Position numbers and translations under genes: made by a program
Notes under the pieces: generated by a model
Told to the model about the DNA's origin: nothing
The model's database searches: none
The model's input: the letters and a program-made list of their open reading frames with translations, nothing else
Shown: in pieces, positions 55,324 through 63,609 of the stretch
How the letters are laid out: the number at the start of each line of letters is the position of its first letter
Position numbering within the stretch: position 1 is the first letter of the stretch
Origin: Bordetella holmesii ATCC 51541
Lineage (GTDB): Bacteria > Pseudomonadota > Gammaproteobacteria > Burkholderiales > Burkholderiaceae_B
NCBI GenBank assembly: GCA_000612485.1
Contig: CP007494.1
Span: 3,472,001 to 3,536,000 of the forward strand
Reading direction: 5' to 3'
DNA length: 64,000 bases

Positions 55324-56124
55324 CTATGGCCGGTCCAGGCGGCGCAGAAAATCCACCGCGGCCGCTGGCGCCAAGGGCTTGTGTCCGTTGATGAAAAACA
55401 CGTAGACCTCGCGCGCAATACCGCCGCCGATATCGGGCAGGCGCCGGGGCAGATCCGGACTTTGTCCGGCTGCCCATTGCCGCGCACACTCCACCCACGC
55501 ATCGAGTACCGCAGGCGCATAGCCGCGCCGCAAGCGCGGGTCGGCTGCCATCAACCGTATATAGATCAAGTCCTTGCAGGTGCTGTCCGTGATCGCCACG
55601 AACCGGGGATTGTCTGTCAACACCGTCGCCACGCCCCTGGCGCGCGCCAGCCGCAGATAGTCTTCACAGTCGAAACTGGGATGGCGCACGTCAAGCACAT
55701 GGCGCAGCGCCCTGCCCGACACCTGTGCCGGCAGCAACGCCAGAAATTCCAGGATCTCCTGCCTTTCGTAGACTTTGCCTGGCGGCAACTGCCACAACAA
55801 CGGGCCGAGCGTGTCGCCCAACCGGTCAATGCCGCTTTCCATGAATCGTCTGATCGACTCCCCCGCCTGACCCAGATCGCGCCGCTGGGTCGCATAGCGA
55901 GGCGCTTTGAGCGCCAGCTTGAAGCCAGCCGGCACCTCGTTGGCCCAGGCCGCAAACGTGGCGGGTTTCTGACTGCCATAGAACGTGCCATTGACCTCGA
56001 TCGCGCTCACCTGCCGTGACGCGAACGCCAACTCGCGCGCATGCGGCAAACCTGCGGGATAGAACACCCCGTCGCGCCAGGGTGGGTAAGTCCAGCCACC
56101 AATGCCTGCACGTATCGATGTCAT
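55324..56124 (-). CDS. DUF72 family protein
   Basis: A 266-residue TIM-barrel-like protein. The family signatures are GIGGWTYPPWRDGVFYPAGLP, AIEVNGTFYGSQKPATFAAWA and FKLALKAPRYATQRRDL. Close to the C-terminus, EVYVFFINGHKPLAPAAAVDFL is the conserved NNH-like end (here INGHKP). The function is unknown. The ATG at 56122-56124 is chosen because the conserved strand starts at residue 6. Confidence 0.85.
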   Translation of the reverse strand: MTSIRAGIGGWTYPPWRDGVFYPAGLPHARELAFASRQVSAIEVNGTFYGSQKPATFAAWANEVPAGFKLALKAPRYATQRRDLGQAGESIRRFMESGIDRLGDTLGPLLWQLPPGKVYERQEILEFLALLPAQVSGRALRHVLDVRHPSFDCEDYLRLARARGVATVLTDNPRFVAITDSTCKDLIYIRLMAADPRLRRGYAPAVLDAWVECARQWAAGQSPDLPRRLPDIGGGIAREVYVFFINGHKPLAPAAAVDFLRRLDRP

Positions 56125-56303
56125 GTGCGCTCCCGTTGATTCCGCCCATGGTAGCGCCAGCGCCAGGCAGGCAGGTAAACGCCGGTAACCTGACGTAAGG
56201 CGCGCGAGCTCGCCGCAGCAAGCGCCGGCTTTTGGCGGCGCGCGTGGCCGAAGTGCGATAATGGCTGCCTGACAAGACCACCGCACGCGCACGGAGAAAC
56301 GCT

Positions 56304-57422
56304 TTGACCCGCATCGACGACGCCATGCATGACCGGGAAGCCGGCCAGGCCGACTCCACCCAAGACACGACCCGAATTGACGGCACGCGCATCGGCGCAG
56401 TGCGCCCACTCATTTCGCCCGCACTCCTGCTCGACGAACTGCCGACCCCGGCCGCAGTCCAGGACCTGGTCGAATCGAGCCGCCGCGACATCGCCGATGT
56501 GCTGCACGGGCGCGATGATCGCCTCATCGTCGTGGTGGGCCCCTGTTCCATTCATGACCACGACCAGGCAATAGCCTATGCGCGGCAGTTGAAAACGGCC
56601 GCCGAGGCGCTCGGCGATGATCTGCTGATCGTCATGCGGGTCTATTTCGAGAAGCCGCGCACCACTGTCGGCTGGAAGGGTTTCATCAACGATCCGCGTC
56701 TGGACGGCAGCTTCCGCATCAACGAAGGGCTGCGCCGCGCGCGTGCGCTGCTGCTGGAAATCTCCAGCCTGGGCTTGCCCATCGCCACGGAGTTCCTGGA
56801 TTTGCTCAGCCCGCAGTTCATTGCGGACCTCATCGCCTGGGGCGCCATCGGCGCCCGGACCACCGAAAGCCCCAGCCATCGCCAACTGGCCTCGGGGCTG
56901 AGCTGCCCTCTGGGCTTTAAGAATGGCACCGACGGCGGCGTGCAGATCGCCGCCGACGCCATGGTGGCCGCCAGTGCCAGCCATGCCTTCATGAGCATGA
57001 CGAAAATGGGCGTGGCCGCCATTTTTGAGACACGTGGCAATGCCGATACGCACGTGATTTTGCGAGGCGGCAAGAACGGCAGCAATTTTGATCAGGCCAG
57101 CGTACAGGCCTGCTGCGACGTGTTGCGCAAAGCGGGGCTGCGCGAGCAAGTCATGATCGACTGCTCGCACGCCAATTCCAACAAATCGCATGACCGGCAG
57201 ATCGACGTCGCCCGCGACATCGCGCAACGGGTCGCCGGCGGCGAGCGCCGGATCACCGGGTTAATGATAGAGAGCAACCTGCAACCCGGGCGGCAGGATC
57301 TCAAGCCGGGGGTGCCCTTGGCGCATGGCGTGTCCATCACCGACGCTTGCCTGGGTTGGACCCAGACCCTGCCGGTGCTCGATGACCTCGCCCGCGCCGT
57401 GCGCCAACGTCGCACGCGCTGA
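56304..57422 (+). CDS. aroG: 3-deoxy-7-phosphoheptulonate (DAHP) synthase, class I
   Basis: A 372-residue enzyme that condenses phosphoenolpyruvate and erythrose 4-phosphate, the first step of the shikimate pathway. Conserved segments are VVVGPCSIHDHDQAIAYA, MRVYFEKPRTTVGWKGFINDP, GARTTESPSHRQLASGLSCP, GFKNGTDG and IDCSHANSNK, which hold the metal and substrate ligands. The N-terminal 30 residues form the usual feedback-regulation arm. The start is a TTG at 56304 with GGAGA a few bases before; an ATG at 56325 is the alternative. Confidence 0.93.
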   Translation: MTRIDDAMHDREAGQADSTQDTTRIDGTRIGAVRPLISPALLLDELPTPAAVQDLVESSRRDIADVLHGRDDRLIVVVGPCSIHDHDQAIAYARQLKTAAEALGDDLLIVMRVYFEKPRTTVGWKGFINDPRLDGSFRINEGLRRARALLLEISSLGLPIATEFLDLLSPQFIADLIAWGAIGARTTESPSHRQLASGLSCPLGFKNGTDGGVQIAADAMVAASASHAFMSMTKMGVAAIFETRGNADTHVILRGGKNGSNFDQASVQACCDVLRKAGLREQVMIDCSHANSNKSHDRQIDVARDIAQRVAGGERRITGLMIESNLQPGRQDLKPGVPLAHGVSITDACLGWTQTLPVLDDLARAVRQRRTR

Positions 57423-57494
57423 CGACAGCCGTGCCCGTTGGCGCGTACTCTACTATCATGGAGGTTTCGTCCGCTTCCCGTCCCAGGAGTACTC

Positions 57495-57866
57495 ATGAAC
57501 CGGAACCTGCTGACCTTCATTCTTGCCGCCGGCATGGCCGGTCTGGCCGGCTGCGCCGCCAACCAAGGCAACAACTCCGCCCCTTCGTCGACGAGCTCAT
57601 CCAGTGGACCGTCGCCCTCCGCGGCCCCGGAAAGCGCCAGCGGCTCCATGCTGTCTGGCGGCAAGAGCTGCGACGCCCAGCCCACCCAAAGGATGGTCGG
57701 CCAGGCGTTCAGTGATTCGGCCAGCAGCAACGTGCTCTCCGGCAGTGGCTCGAGCACCGTGCGCGTACTCAAGCCTGGCCAGGTCATGACCTTGGAATAC
57801 AACCCCAGCCGTGTAAACATCATCGTCGACGGCCAGGGAAAGATCAGCGCGATCCGTTGCGGCTGA
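57495..57866 (+). CDS. Inhibitor I78 family lipoprotein
   Basis: A 123-residue lipoprotein with a lipobox (AGLAGCAAN) after the signal MNRNLLTFILAAGMAGLAGC. A Ser/Pro-rich linker leads to the I78 fold: CDAQPTQRMVGQAFSDSASSNVLSGSGSSTVRVLKPGQVMTLEY and RVNIIVDGQGKISAIRCG, with two cysteines closing the domain. I78 proteins inhibit serine proteases and may protect the periplasm. AGGAG precedes the ATG. Confidence 0.85.
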   Translation: MNRNLLTFILAAGMAGLAGCAANQGNNSAPSSTSSSSGPSPSAAPESASGSMLSGGKSCDAQPTQRMVGQAFSDSASSNVLSGSGSSTVRVLKPGQVMTLEYNPSRVNIIVDGQGKISAIRCG

Positions 57867-57872
57867 TCCGAT

Positions 57873-58724
57873 TCAACCGGGTTCGCGGCGTGCTTCGGCC
57901 AGCGCCACCGTCAGGTGCATGACTTTTTTCTTCAGTGCGTCGCGTTCCTCGGTCAAACGCTTGATGATGTCATTCAAGCGCTCCACCTCGGCCGGATAGT
58001 CCTCGATCGCAGGGCTCTCCCACGGCGGCACGACTTGCGTGCCGGCCTCGGCTTGCCCTGCGGGCTGCGCTTGCGCATCCTTACGCAATTTGGCCTGGTA
58101 GCGGGCTGCTTGCAGTTCCAGACGCGCCTGGCGGGCAACCTCCCGCAGGTTCTGCTTGCCTCCCTCGGCAGCCTGTTGCTGGCGCGGCGGCGGCAAACTG
58201 GCCACGGCGGCGGCGGCATTGATGGAAATCTCCCCTGCGCGCACCGCTTTCACCAGTTGCGGCACGGCTTGCTGCTCAATCCGCTCTATCTGCGCCAGCG
58301 TATTGCTGCTTACACGGGCTTCACGAGCGAGTTCCTGGCGGCTGGGTACAACAGCCTCCGGAGCAGCTTCACCCGAGTCGGAAGGTTCCCGGGCTTGCAG
58401 AATCTGTTTTTTACGCAGCGCCAGAACGCCTCGTTGATAATCCGACACGCTACGCCGGCCCAGATGATTGTCTATCATCCATAACCGCACATCGTCCATG
58501 GACTGAAAGCGTTCGTTTTGCAGGGTGCGAAATTCGACACCGTGGCGGCAGCAGATTTCGTAGCGATTGTGCCCATCGACCAGCACATTACCCCAGAGCA
58601 CCAACGCATCGCGACAGCCTTCGGCAAGGATGCTGCGCTCCAGCGCGCTATATTCTTCGGACGTCAGCGGGTCGATATACACCCGCAACTCTTCGTTGAT
58701 CTCAATATCCATGGCGCCAAGCAT
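57873..58724 (-). CDS. Orphan ParB-like DNA-binding protein
   Basis: A 283-residue protein. The N-terminal ParB/Srx-like domain is clear (IDPLTSEEYSALERSILAEGCRDALVLWGNVLVDGHNRYEICCRHGV). A helix-turn-helix-like middle follows (LAREARVSSNTLAQIERIEQQAVPQLVKAVRAGEISINAAAAVASLP) and a C-terminal coiled coil (AEVERLNDIIKRLTEERDALKKKVMHLTVALAEA). The ParB box for CTP binding (GERR-type motif) is not obvious. No parA, rep or phage gene is nearby, so it is not a simple partition gene. An ATG at 58712 is an alternative start. Confidence 0.75.
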   Translation of the reverse strand: MLGAMDIEINEELRVYIDPLTSEEYSALERSILAEGCRDALVLWGNVLVDGHNRYEICCRHGVEFRTLQNERFQSMDDVRLWMIDNHLGRRSVSDYQRGVLALRKKQILQAREPSDSGEAAPEAVVPSRQELAREARVSSNTLAQIERIEQQAVPQLVKAVRAGEISINAAAAVASLPPPRQQQAAEGGKQNLREVARQARLELQAARYQAKLRKDAQAQPAGQAEAGTQVVPPWESPAIEDYPAEVERLNDIIKRLTEERDALKKKVMHLTVALAEARREPG

Positions 58725-58744
58725 AACCGCTTGCGCGCCCGTTC

Positions 58745-59356
58745 TTATATCAGGCCGCGCGCGGCCAGCTCGCGGCTGACCTCGCTCAGCCGGGCAAGCG
58801 GATCGCGCAGACCCAGAAGACGAGCCTTCTCAGCCGGCGCCAGTGGCAGCAGCTCGCACCACCGATCCGCCACCCATCCCGCCTCGTCCAGCCGATACGG
58901 TGCGCCCACCGGCATCTCGGCCGGGCCATACCCTTGCTGCTGCAGCCCGGCGATCAGCCGCCCCAAGGCACCGACGGCCTCGCGCATGGCGCCGGGCACG
59001 GGCACCACCGGGTCGGCATCAATGGCCTGCATCCGCCCAGTCCATAGGCCGAAACGGCCCCGCTCGCAATCGGCGAGCTCAATACGCTGGCCGCCTCGGC
59101 AACGCAGCTCGTACAGGGCCGGATCCGGCTGCTGCCAATGCTCGATGCGCGCCAGCGTACCCACGGGCGCGAGCACCTCCAACGCGTCGGGCTTGCGCAC
59201 TTCCTGGCCCACCAGAAGAATCACGATACCGAAAGGCTGCCTGTCCTCCAGGCAGCGCTTGATCATGTCCAGATAGCGGATCTCAAAGACCCGCAGGTGC
59301 AAAACACCATCGGGACACAGGATATTGCCCAGGGGAAAAAGCGGTATGCGTGCCAT
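58745..59356 (-). CDS. LON peptidase substrate-binding domain protein
   Basis: A 203-residue stand-alone Lon N-domain: MARIPLFPLGNILCPDGVLHLRVFEIRYLDMIKRCLE is the classic start, and VGTLARIEHWQQ and RCRGGQRIEL follow. No ATPase or protease part is present. Such proteins are widespread with unknown role, possibly substrate binding. It lies 20 bp upstream of the ParB-like gene on the same strand, so both may be cotranscribed. Confidence 0.87.
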   Translation of the reverse strand: MARIPLFPLGNILCPDGVLHLRVFEIRYLDMIKRCLEDRQPFGIVILLVGQEVRKPDALEVLAPVGTLARIEHWQQPDPALYELRCRGGQRIELADCERGRFGLWTGRMQAIDADPVVPVPGAMREAVGALGRLIAGLQQQGYGPAEMPVGAPYRLDEAGWVADRWCELLPLAPAEKARLLGLRDPLARLSEVSRELAARGLI

Positions 59357-59603
59357 GGGGCTATGTTGGCACGAAAGGCGCAATACGGCGACTGCCCCCC
59401 CTCGGCCTCTCCTTGCTCGGACAGCCGACATGGCCCGCGCTGGCAGGACTGGTCGGAAAACACGACGTCGCACGCGATCTTCGGCACGAAATCGTACACA
59501 TTGCTCAGGCGCGCCCACCTGGCCCAAGCATGGGTTCTCGCCGGTACCCAACGAGCATGGCCGGGCGCCACGACACGGCGCCGCCAGGCGCCGGCTCATT
59601 GTT
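59357..59603. other. Gene-free stretch upstream of an orphan terminator
   Basis: About 250 bp lacking a supported protein gene, between the divergent-facing ends of the LON gene start and the AraC gene stop. It precedes a plus-strand terminator, so it may encode an untranslated RNA. I see no clear sigma-70 promoter in it. Confidence 0.4.
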
Positions 59604-59630
59604 GAGGAGGCATCGCGCCTCCTCTTTTTT
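59604..59630 (+). terminator. Strong intrinsic terminator on plus strand
   Basis: GAGGAGGC at 59604-59611, loop ATCGC, the exact complement GCCTCCTC at 59617-59624, then six T. It terminates rightward transcription, but no rightward gene ends nearby: the flanking genes are both leftward. The same stem without its T run would sit just after the AraC gene stop on the minus strand. Confidence 0.8.
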
Positions 59631-59649
59631 GCCCGTCGCCTGCCCGCAA

Positions 59650-60624
59650 TCAACCGTATCTATCGCGATAATTCAGCGGCGACATCCCGCAGTGCTTACT
59701 GAATATGTCGCGGAAAGCCTTGGTGTCGCTGTAGCCCACTTCGTACATCACTTCCGACACACTCTTGCGGGTGCGCTCGAGTTGCTGCTTGGCGGCCTCC
59801 ACACGTACGCGTTGCTGATACTCCACCACGCTGTTGCCGGTGGCGTGCCGAAAGCGGCGCTCGAGCGTGCGGCGGCCCACGGCATGGAGCACCGCCAGGC
59901 CATCGACGGCCAACCGCGTGGCGTAATGCGTTTCGATATGCTCTTGCACCGCCAATACGACCGCGTCGCCGTGCGCTTTCTGGCCTGCAAAAACCAGAAA
60001 CGGCAATTGGCTGTGGCGATCCCAGTCCAGCTGGAATAATTTGGCACACCAGATGGCGATGTCGCGCCCGGCATGCTTTTCGATCAGATGCAGTACCAGA
60101 TGCGCCGCCGACAATGCCCCGCCACTGGTGTAGAGCCCCTTATCTGCCAGCACCACGCAATCGCATACCCAGGACACATTGGGAAATAGCGCGGCGTACT
60201 GATTGCGCATGGCCCAATGCACCACCGCACGCCGGCCGTCGAGCAAACCGGCCGCAGCCGGCAACGCCGCACCCAGGCAGAGATTGGCAAGTTCGCCACC
60301 CTCTTTATAGTGCGCGGCAAGCCAGCGGATAAGCGCGGCGTTGGCCGCCAAAATCTGGCCCAGGCCCGCCCCATCGCTAATCATCAATGGCGGCACCAGA
60401 CAAATATCCACCTGGCCGGCACTGGCCAGGGTCGCATCGACGCGCACGCTGATGCGACCGTCGTCCAGCGTCATGGTGGGTTCGGCGGCCAGCAGGCGCA
60501 CCGAAAACGCCGGATCGCGACCGCAGTCGCGCAAGCGCGCGTTGGCTGCCTGGAAACCCTGGCGTGCCGTTTCCAGGGAAGCGATATTGGCGCCGGCAGG
60601 CACCAGCAGGGCGATGCGTTTCAT
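59650..60624 (-). CDS. GlxA-type AraC-family regulator
   Basis: A 324-residue regulator with an N-terminal DJ-1/PfpI-like domain (MKRIALLVPAGANIASLETA, ANLCLGAALPAAAGLLDGRRAVVHWA, where the nucleophile-elbow cysteine is kept) and a C-terminal AraC DNA-binding domain (LAVLHAVGRRTLERRFRHATGNSVVEYQQRVRVEAAKQQLE, then EVMYEVGYSDTKAFRDIFSKHCGMSPLNYRDRY). The start with MKRIALLVP is preferred over an upstream ATG because the fold begins there. It is divergent from a DUF1428 gene that may be its target. Confidence 0.9.
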   Translation of the reverse strand: MKRIALLVPAGANIASLETARQGFQAANARLRDCGRDPAFSVRLLAAEPTMTLDDGRISVRVDATLASAGQVDICLVPPLMISDGAGLGQILAANAALIRWLAAHYKEGGELANLCLGAALPAAAGLLDGRRAVVHWAMRNQYAALFPNVSWVCDCVVLADKGLYTSGGALSAAHLVLHLIEKHAGRDIAIWCAKLFQLDWDRHSQLPFLVFAGQKAHGDAVVLAVQEHIETHYATRLAVDGLAVLHAVGRRTLERRFRHATGNSVVEYQQRVRVEAAKQQLERTRKSVSEVMYEVGYSDTKAFRDIFSKHCGMSPLNYRDRYG

Positions 60625-60751
60625 CGGCCAAGCATAGCGCGGCACGATGTCGTAATCCACCCGCCAGAATGTCGCAAATCCCCTTGGCCGCCGCCGGCCC
60701 TGCGCCGCTACAGTAGACCTATGGCGCCTGTCGGCGCCCTAGGAGAGCGGA

Positions 60752-61111
60752 ATGACCGAATATGTAGACGGGTATGTGCTGGCCATCCCCAGCGACAAAC
60801 TGGAAACCTATCGCACCATGGCCGCTCACGCGGCCAAAGTGTGGCTCGCGCATGGCGCGCTGGCCTACCGCGAATGCGTCGGCGATGCGCTCGACCCGCA
60901 GCACGGCATGCGCGACTTCCGTGACGTGGCCGAGGCGGGCGAAAGCGACATCGTGATCTTCGCCTGGATCGTGTTTTCGAGCAAAAGCGAACGCGACCGG
61001 ATCAACGCGATCGTCATGAATGACCCACGGCTCATGGAGGTGTGCGTCGAAGGGGTCTTCGATCCTCGGCGCATGGCATATGGGGGCTTTCAGACGTTGG
61101 TGCAGGCCTAA
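60752..61111 (+). CDS. DUF1428 family protein
   Basis: A 119-residue protein with a ferredoxin-like fold pattern: MTEYVDGYVLAIPSDKLETY at the start, AYRECVGDALDPQHGMRDF in the middle and MAYGGFQTLVQA at the end. It belongs to the YbaA-type family of unknown function. GGAG precedes the ATG. The stop overlaps the end of the convergent GNAT gene by four bases. Confidence 0.88.
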   Translation: MTEYVDGYVLAIPSDKLETYRTMAAHAAKVWLAHGALAYRECVGDALDPQHGMRDFRDVAEAGESDIVIFAWIVFSSKSERDRINAIVMNDPRLMEVCVEGVFDPRRMAYGGFQTLVQA

Positions 61112-61578
61112 CCAGCGATCACGGGCCCCGTGCCTGGCGGGCGACACATCAGGAATACGTGCTCGCCCCGCTCGCAAATTCTGAATCCCAGCCGCTCATA
61201 GAGACGGCGGGCAGGATTGCTCCTGATTACATAGAGACGCACCTGTTGGCCGCCGTCATCGGCGCGCTGCAACACGCTCCCCAGCAACCGGCTACCCAGT
61301 CCCTGCCCCTGGCGCGACGGAACCACCTGAATCTGGATCACATACCAGCCCTGCTCATCATGATGAACCTTGAGCAGTCCGGCCGGCGCATCGTCGATAA
61401 GAACGATGCGCGCATCGTCCCAGTGATAGCGAATGCGCTGCAGATGCGCCTGCTCATCCACCGCCATACCATCGCGCCGCAAATGCGGCTCCATCGTATG
61501 ACGGCGCAACGCCAACAGAAAGGGCAGATCCGACTCAACGGCCGCGCGCAACACCAGAGCCGGCAACAGTAGCGACAT
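61108..61578 (-). CDS. GNAT acetyltransferase
   Basis: A 156-residue N-acetyltransferase. LVLRAAVESDLPFLLALRRHTMEPHL begins the fold, IQIQVVPSRQGQGLGSRLL is the acetyl-CoA pyrophosphate loop, and RSNPARRLYERLGFRICE is the closing motif. The substrate is unknown. The start at 61576-61578 is chosen to fit the domain; the frame is open further upstream without homology. Confidence 0.87.
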   Translation of the reverse strand: MSLLLPALVLRAAVESDLPFLLALRRHTMEPHLRRDGMAVDEQAHLQRIRYHWDDARIVLIDDAPAGLLKVHHDEQGWYVIQIQVVPSRQGQGLGSRLLGSVLQRADDGGQQVRLYVIRSNPARRLYERLGFRICERGEHVFLMCRPPGTGPVIAG

Positions 61579-61710
61579 GGAAACCCGAAGAACACACACA
61601 CCGCGACGCCAGATGGTAGCGCCGCGGCGCGCCCGGCGCCAGCGCCTGGCTTTGCAGTATGCTCTGCCCCTGCCGCGCGCCGAGCCGCGATACCGTCGGA
61701 GTCTTTCCAA

Positions 61711-62871
61711 GTGGCCCACAACCTGAGCTGGCTGCGCGTTTTCTATTTTCTGTATTACGGATTGCAGGGGATCAGCATCCCCTTTCTGCCCCTGTGGCTA
61801 TCCAGCCAGGGACTGGACAAGGATGCCATCGGGCTGATCGTCGCCACGGCATTTCTTCCCAAGATACTGTCAGCCCCTGCCCTGGCGCATGCCGCCGACC
61901 TCACTGGCAGGCTGCGCTTGCTCATCGCACTGCCGTTGCTGGGCACCGCGCTGTTGTTTGCCGGTTATCCCTGGCAGCAGTCACTGGGCTGGATGTTCTG
62001 GACCACGCTTGGGGTAAACCTGCTGTTGCCCGCCGTCCAGCCCGCCCTCGACCGCCTTGCCCTGGCGAGCAACCGGGCAGGCCGGCCTCTCTACACTACG
62101 GTACGAGTCTGGGGATCGCTGGGTTTTGCCGCCCTCACACTGGCCGGTGGCTACCTGATTCGCGAGACCGGCCCGCTGGCCATTATTGTTCTGAGCGTGA
62201 CGCTGGCGCTGGCCTGCGTCGCCTGCCTGCGCGCCCTGAGCGCCGGTGAGATCCCGCCGCGCCGCCCCCACGCGGCACAAGGTCTGCCGCTGCTGCGGGT
62301 ACTGCGCCTGCGCCCTGTCGTGCTCTGCATTCTGGCCGCTTCGCTGACCCAGGCCAGCAATGGATTTCTGTACTCCTATGCCACGCTGTTCTGGACCGAC
62401 CATGGATTGTCCACCACGGATATCGGCCTGCTGTGGACGGCCGGCGTGGGCGCTGAGGTCGTGTTTTTCTTCCTGGCTTTGCTCATTCTGCCGATATTGG
62501 GGTCTCAGCGGCTGATCTGGATCTCCGCGGCCATGACCGCCGTGCGTTGGGTCGGCCTGGCCATGTTCGTCGAGGTGCCGGTGCTGCTGGCCTTCCAGTT
62601 GCTCCAAGCCTTCACGTTGGGCGGCAACAACTCGGCCATCATGGCCTATATTTCCGAGCATGTACCGCCTGACTGCCAGACCTCGGCCATTGCGCTGTAC
62701 ACCGTGCTGTCCGGCGGCGTCCTGATGTTTTTCAGTGTCAACGCAGCACGATTGGTCTACCCGCAGGTGCAATGGGGAGGATTTGCCATGATGGCTGCCT
62801 TCGCCTTGTGCGCCGTCCCCATCGTTCTGTGGGCGCAGCGCCACGACGCCCAGAGTGGTGAAACCTCCTGA
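61711..62871 (+). CDS. MFS transporter, HcaT-like (PPP family)
   Basis: A 386-residue twelve-helix carrier of the MFS_1-like/3-phenylpropionate permease type. MAHNLSWLRVFYFLYYGLQG at the start and GNNSAIMAYISEHVPPDCQTSAIALYT near the end are typical. The start is GTG at 61711 with GGAG 11-14 bases upstream. The solute is not known; homologues have been linked to aromatic acids. It stands alone, with the next gene more than 100 bp downstream. Confidence 0.85.
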   Translation: MAHNLSWLRVFYFLYYGLQGISIPFLPLWLSSQGLDKDAIGLIVATAFLPKILSAPALAHAADLTGRLRLLIALPLLGTALLFAGYPWQQSLGWMFWTTLGVNLLLPAVQPALDRLALASNRAGRPLYTTVRVWGSLGFAALTLAGGYLIRETGPLAIIVLSVTLALACVACLRALSAGEIPPRRPHAAQGLPLLRVLRLRPVVLCILAASLTQASNGFLYSYATLFWTDHGLSTTDIGLLWTAGVGAEVVFFFLALLILPILGSQRLIWISAAMTAVRWVGLAMFVEVPVLLAFQLLQAFTLGGNNSAIMAYISEHVPPDCQTSAIALYTVLSGGVLMFFSVNAARLVYPQVQWGGFAMMAAFALCAVPIVLWAQRHDAQSGETS

Positions 62872-62979
62872 AATCCCGCTAAAGTCTGGTGACACTCCAT
62901 GGAGCCGGCCAGAGAGTACATTAGGCATTAGGACCGCAGAACCGCCTTCGCGGACAGTCCGGTCTTCAGGAGTTTTGCA

Positions 62980-63602
62980 ATGAAATCGCGTTTGATGCGC
63001 CTGGCGGGCGCAACCGCCTTGGCGGCCTTGACGGCAACGGCTGCCACCCCCGCGCTGGCAGGCGGCCCCGGTTGGGGCGGGGCTACGGTCCAGGCGGCTA
63101 TCACGGAGGTCACCGGGGTGGACATTCCAGCGGGTGGTCCGCCGCCGATCGCTGGATCGTCGGCGGCGCCATCGGCCTGATCACCGCTGGCCTGTTGCTG
63201 TCGGCCAACGCTGAACCCAGCTACAGCTACGCGCCCACGGTACAGATGGGCAGCAACGGTTACGCCTACATGTCCCCGGGCTACAGCGTCGCGCCCGTCT
63301 ATGCGCCGCCTCCGGTCTACGTGCAGCCGCCCGCCTATGCGCCCGCGCCTGCGTATGCCGCGCCGGTCTATGAACCTGCCGCATCCTATGCCGCGGATCC
63401 CACGGACCCGGCCTCGGTCAACCTCGCGCCGGCTCCCGTAGCCCAGACGACGGCGGCCACCGGCCACGTCAATTGCGCTCGATACGCGATGGACCAGAGC
63501 GGCTTCGACCCGGCCGGCGCCAGCCAATGGACCACGCAGGTCATGGTGGACTCATACAACCGCGCGCTGCAGACCTGCCGGGATCAGCGCTGGGGCAGTT
63601 AA
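62980..63602 (+). pseudogene. Secreted Gly/Tyr/Pro-rich protein gene, frameshifted
   Basis: A signal peptide (MKSRLMRLAGATALAALTAT, cleavage near ALAG) leads to GGPGWG, where four G at 63074-63077 replace the expected five. The first frame then stops at 63180; the other frame holds the rest: GRGYGPGGYHGGHRGGHSSG, a hydrophobic stretch WIVGGAIGLITAGLLLSA, a Tyr/Pro/Ala-rich part and a conserved-looking tail (NCARYAMDQSGFDPAGASQW). The intact protein would have about 206 residues and be exported or membrane-anchored; function unknown. AGGAG precedes the ATG. Confidence 0.8.
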
Positions 63603-63609
63603 GCCGCGC

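Noticed and set aside
56121..57227. Minus-strand open frame of 368 codons
   Set aside because: Antisense to aroG; no recognisable domain.
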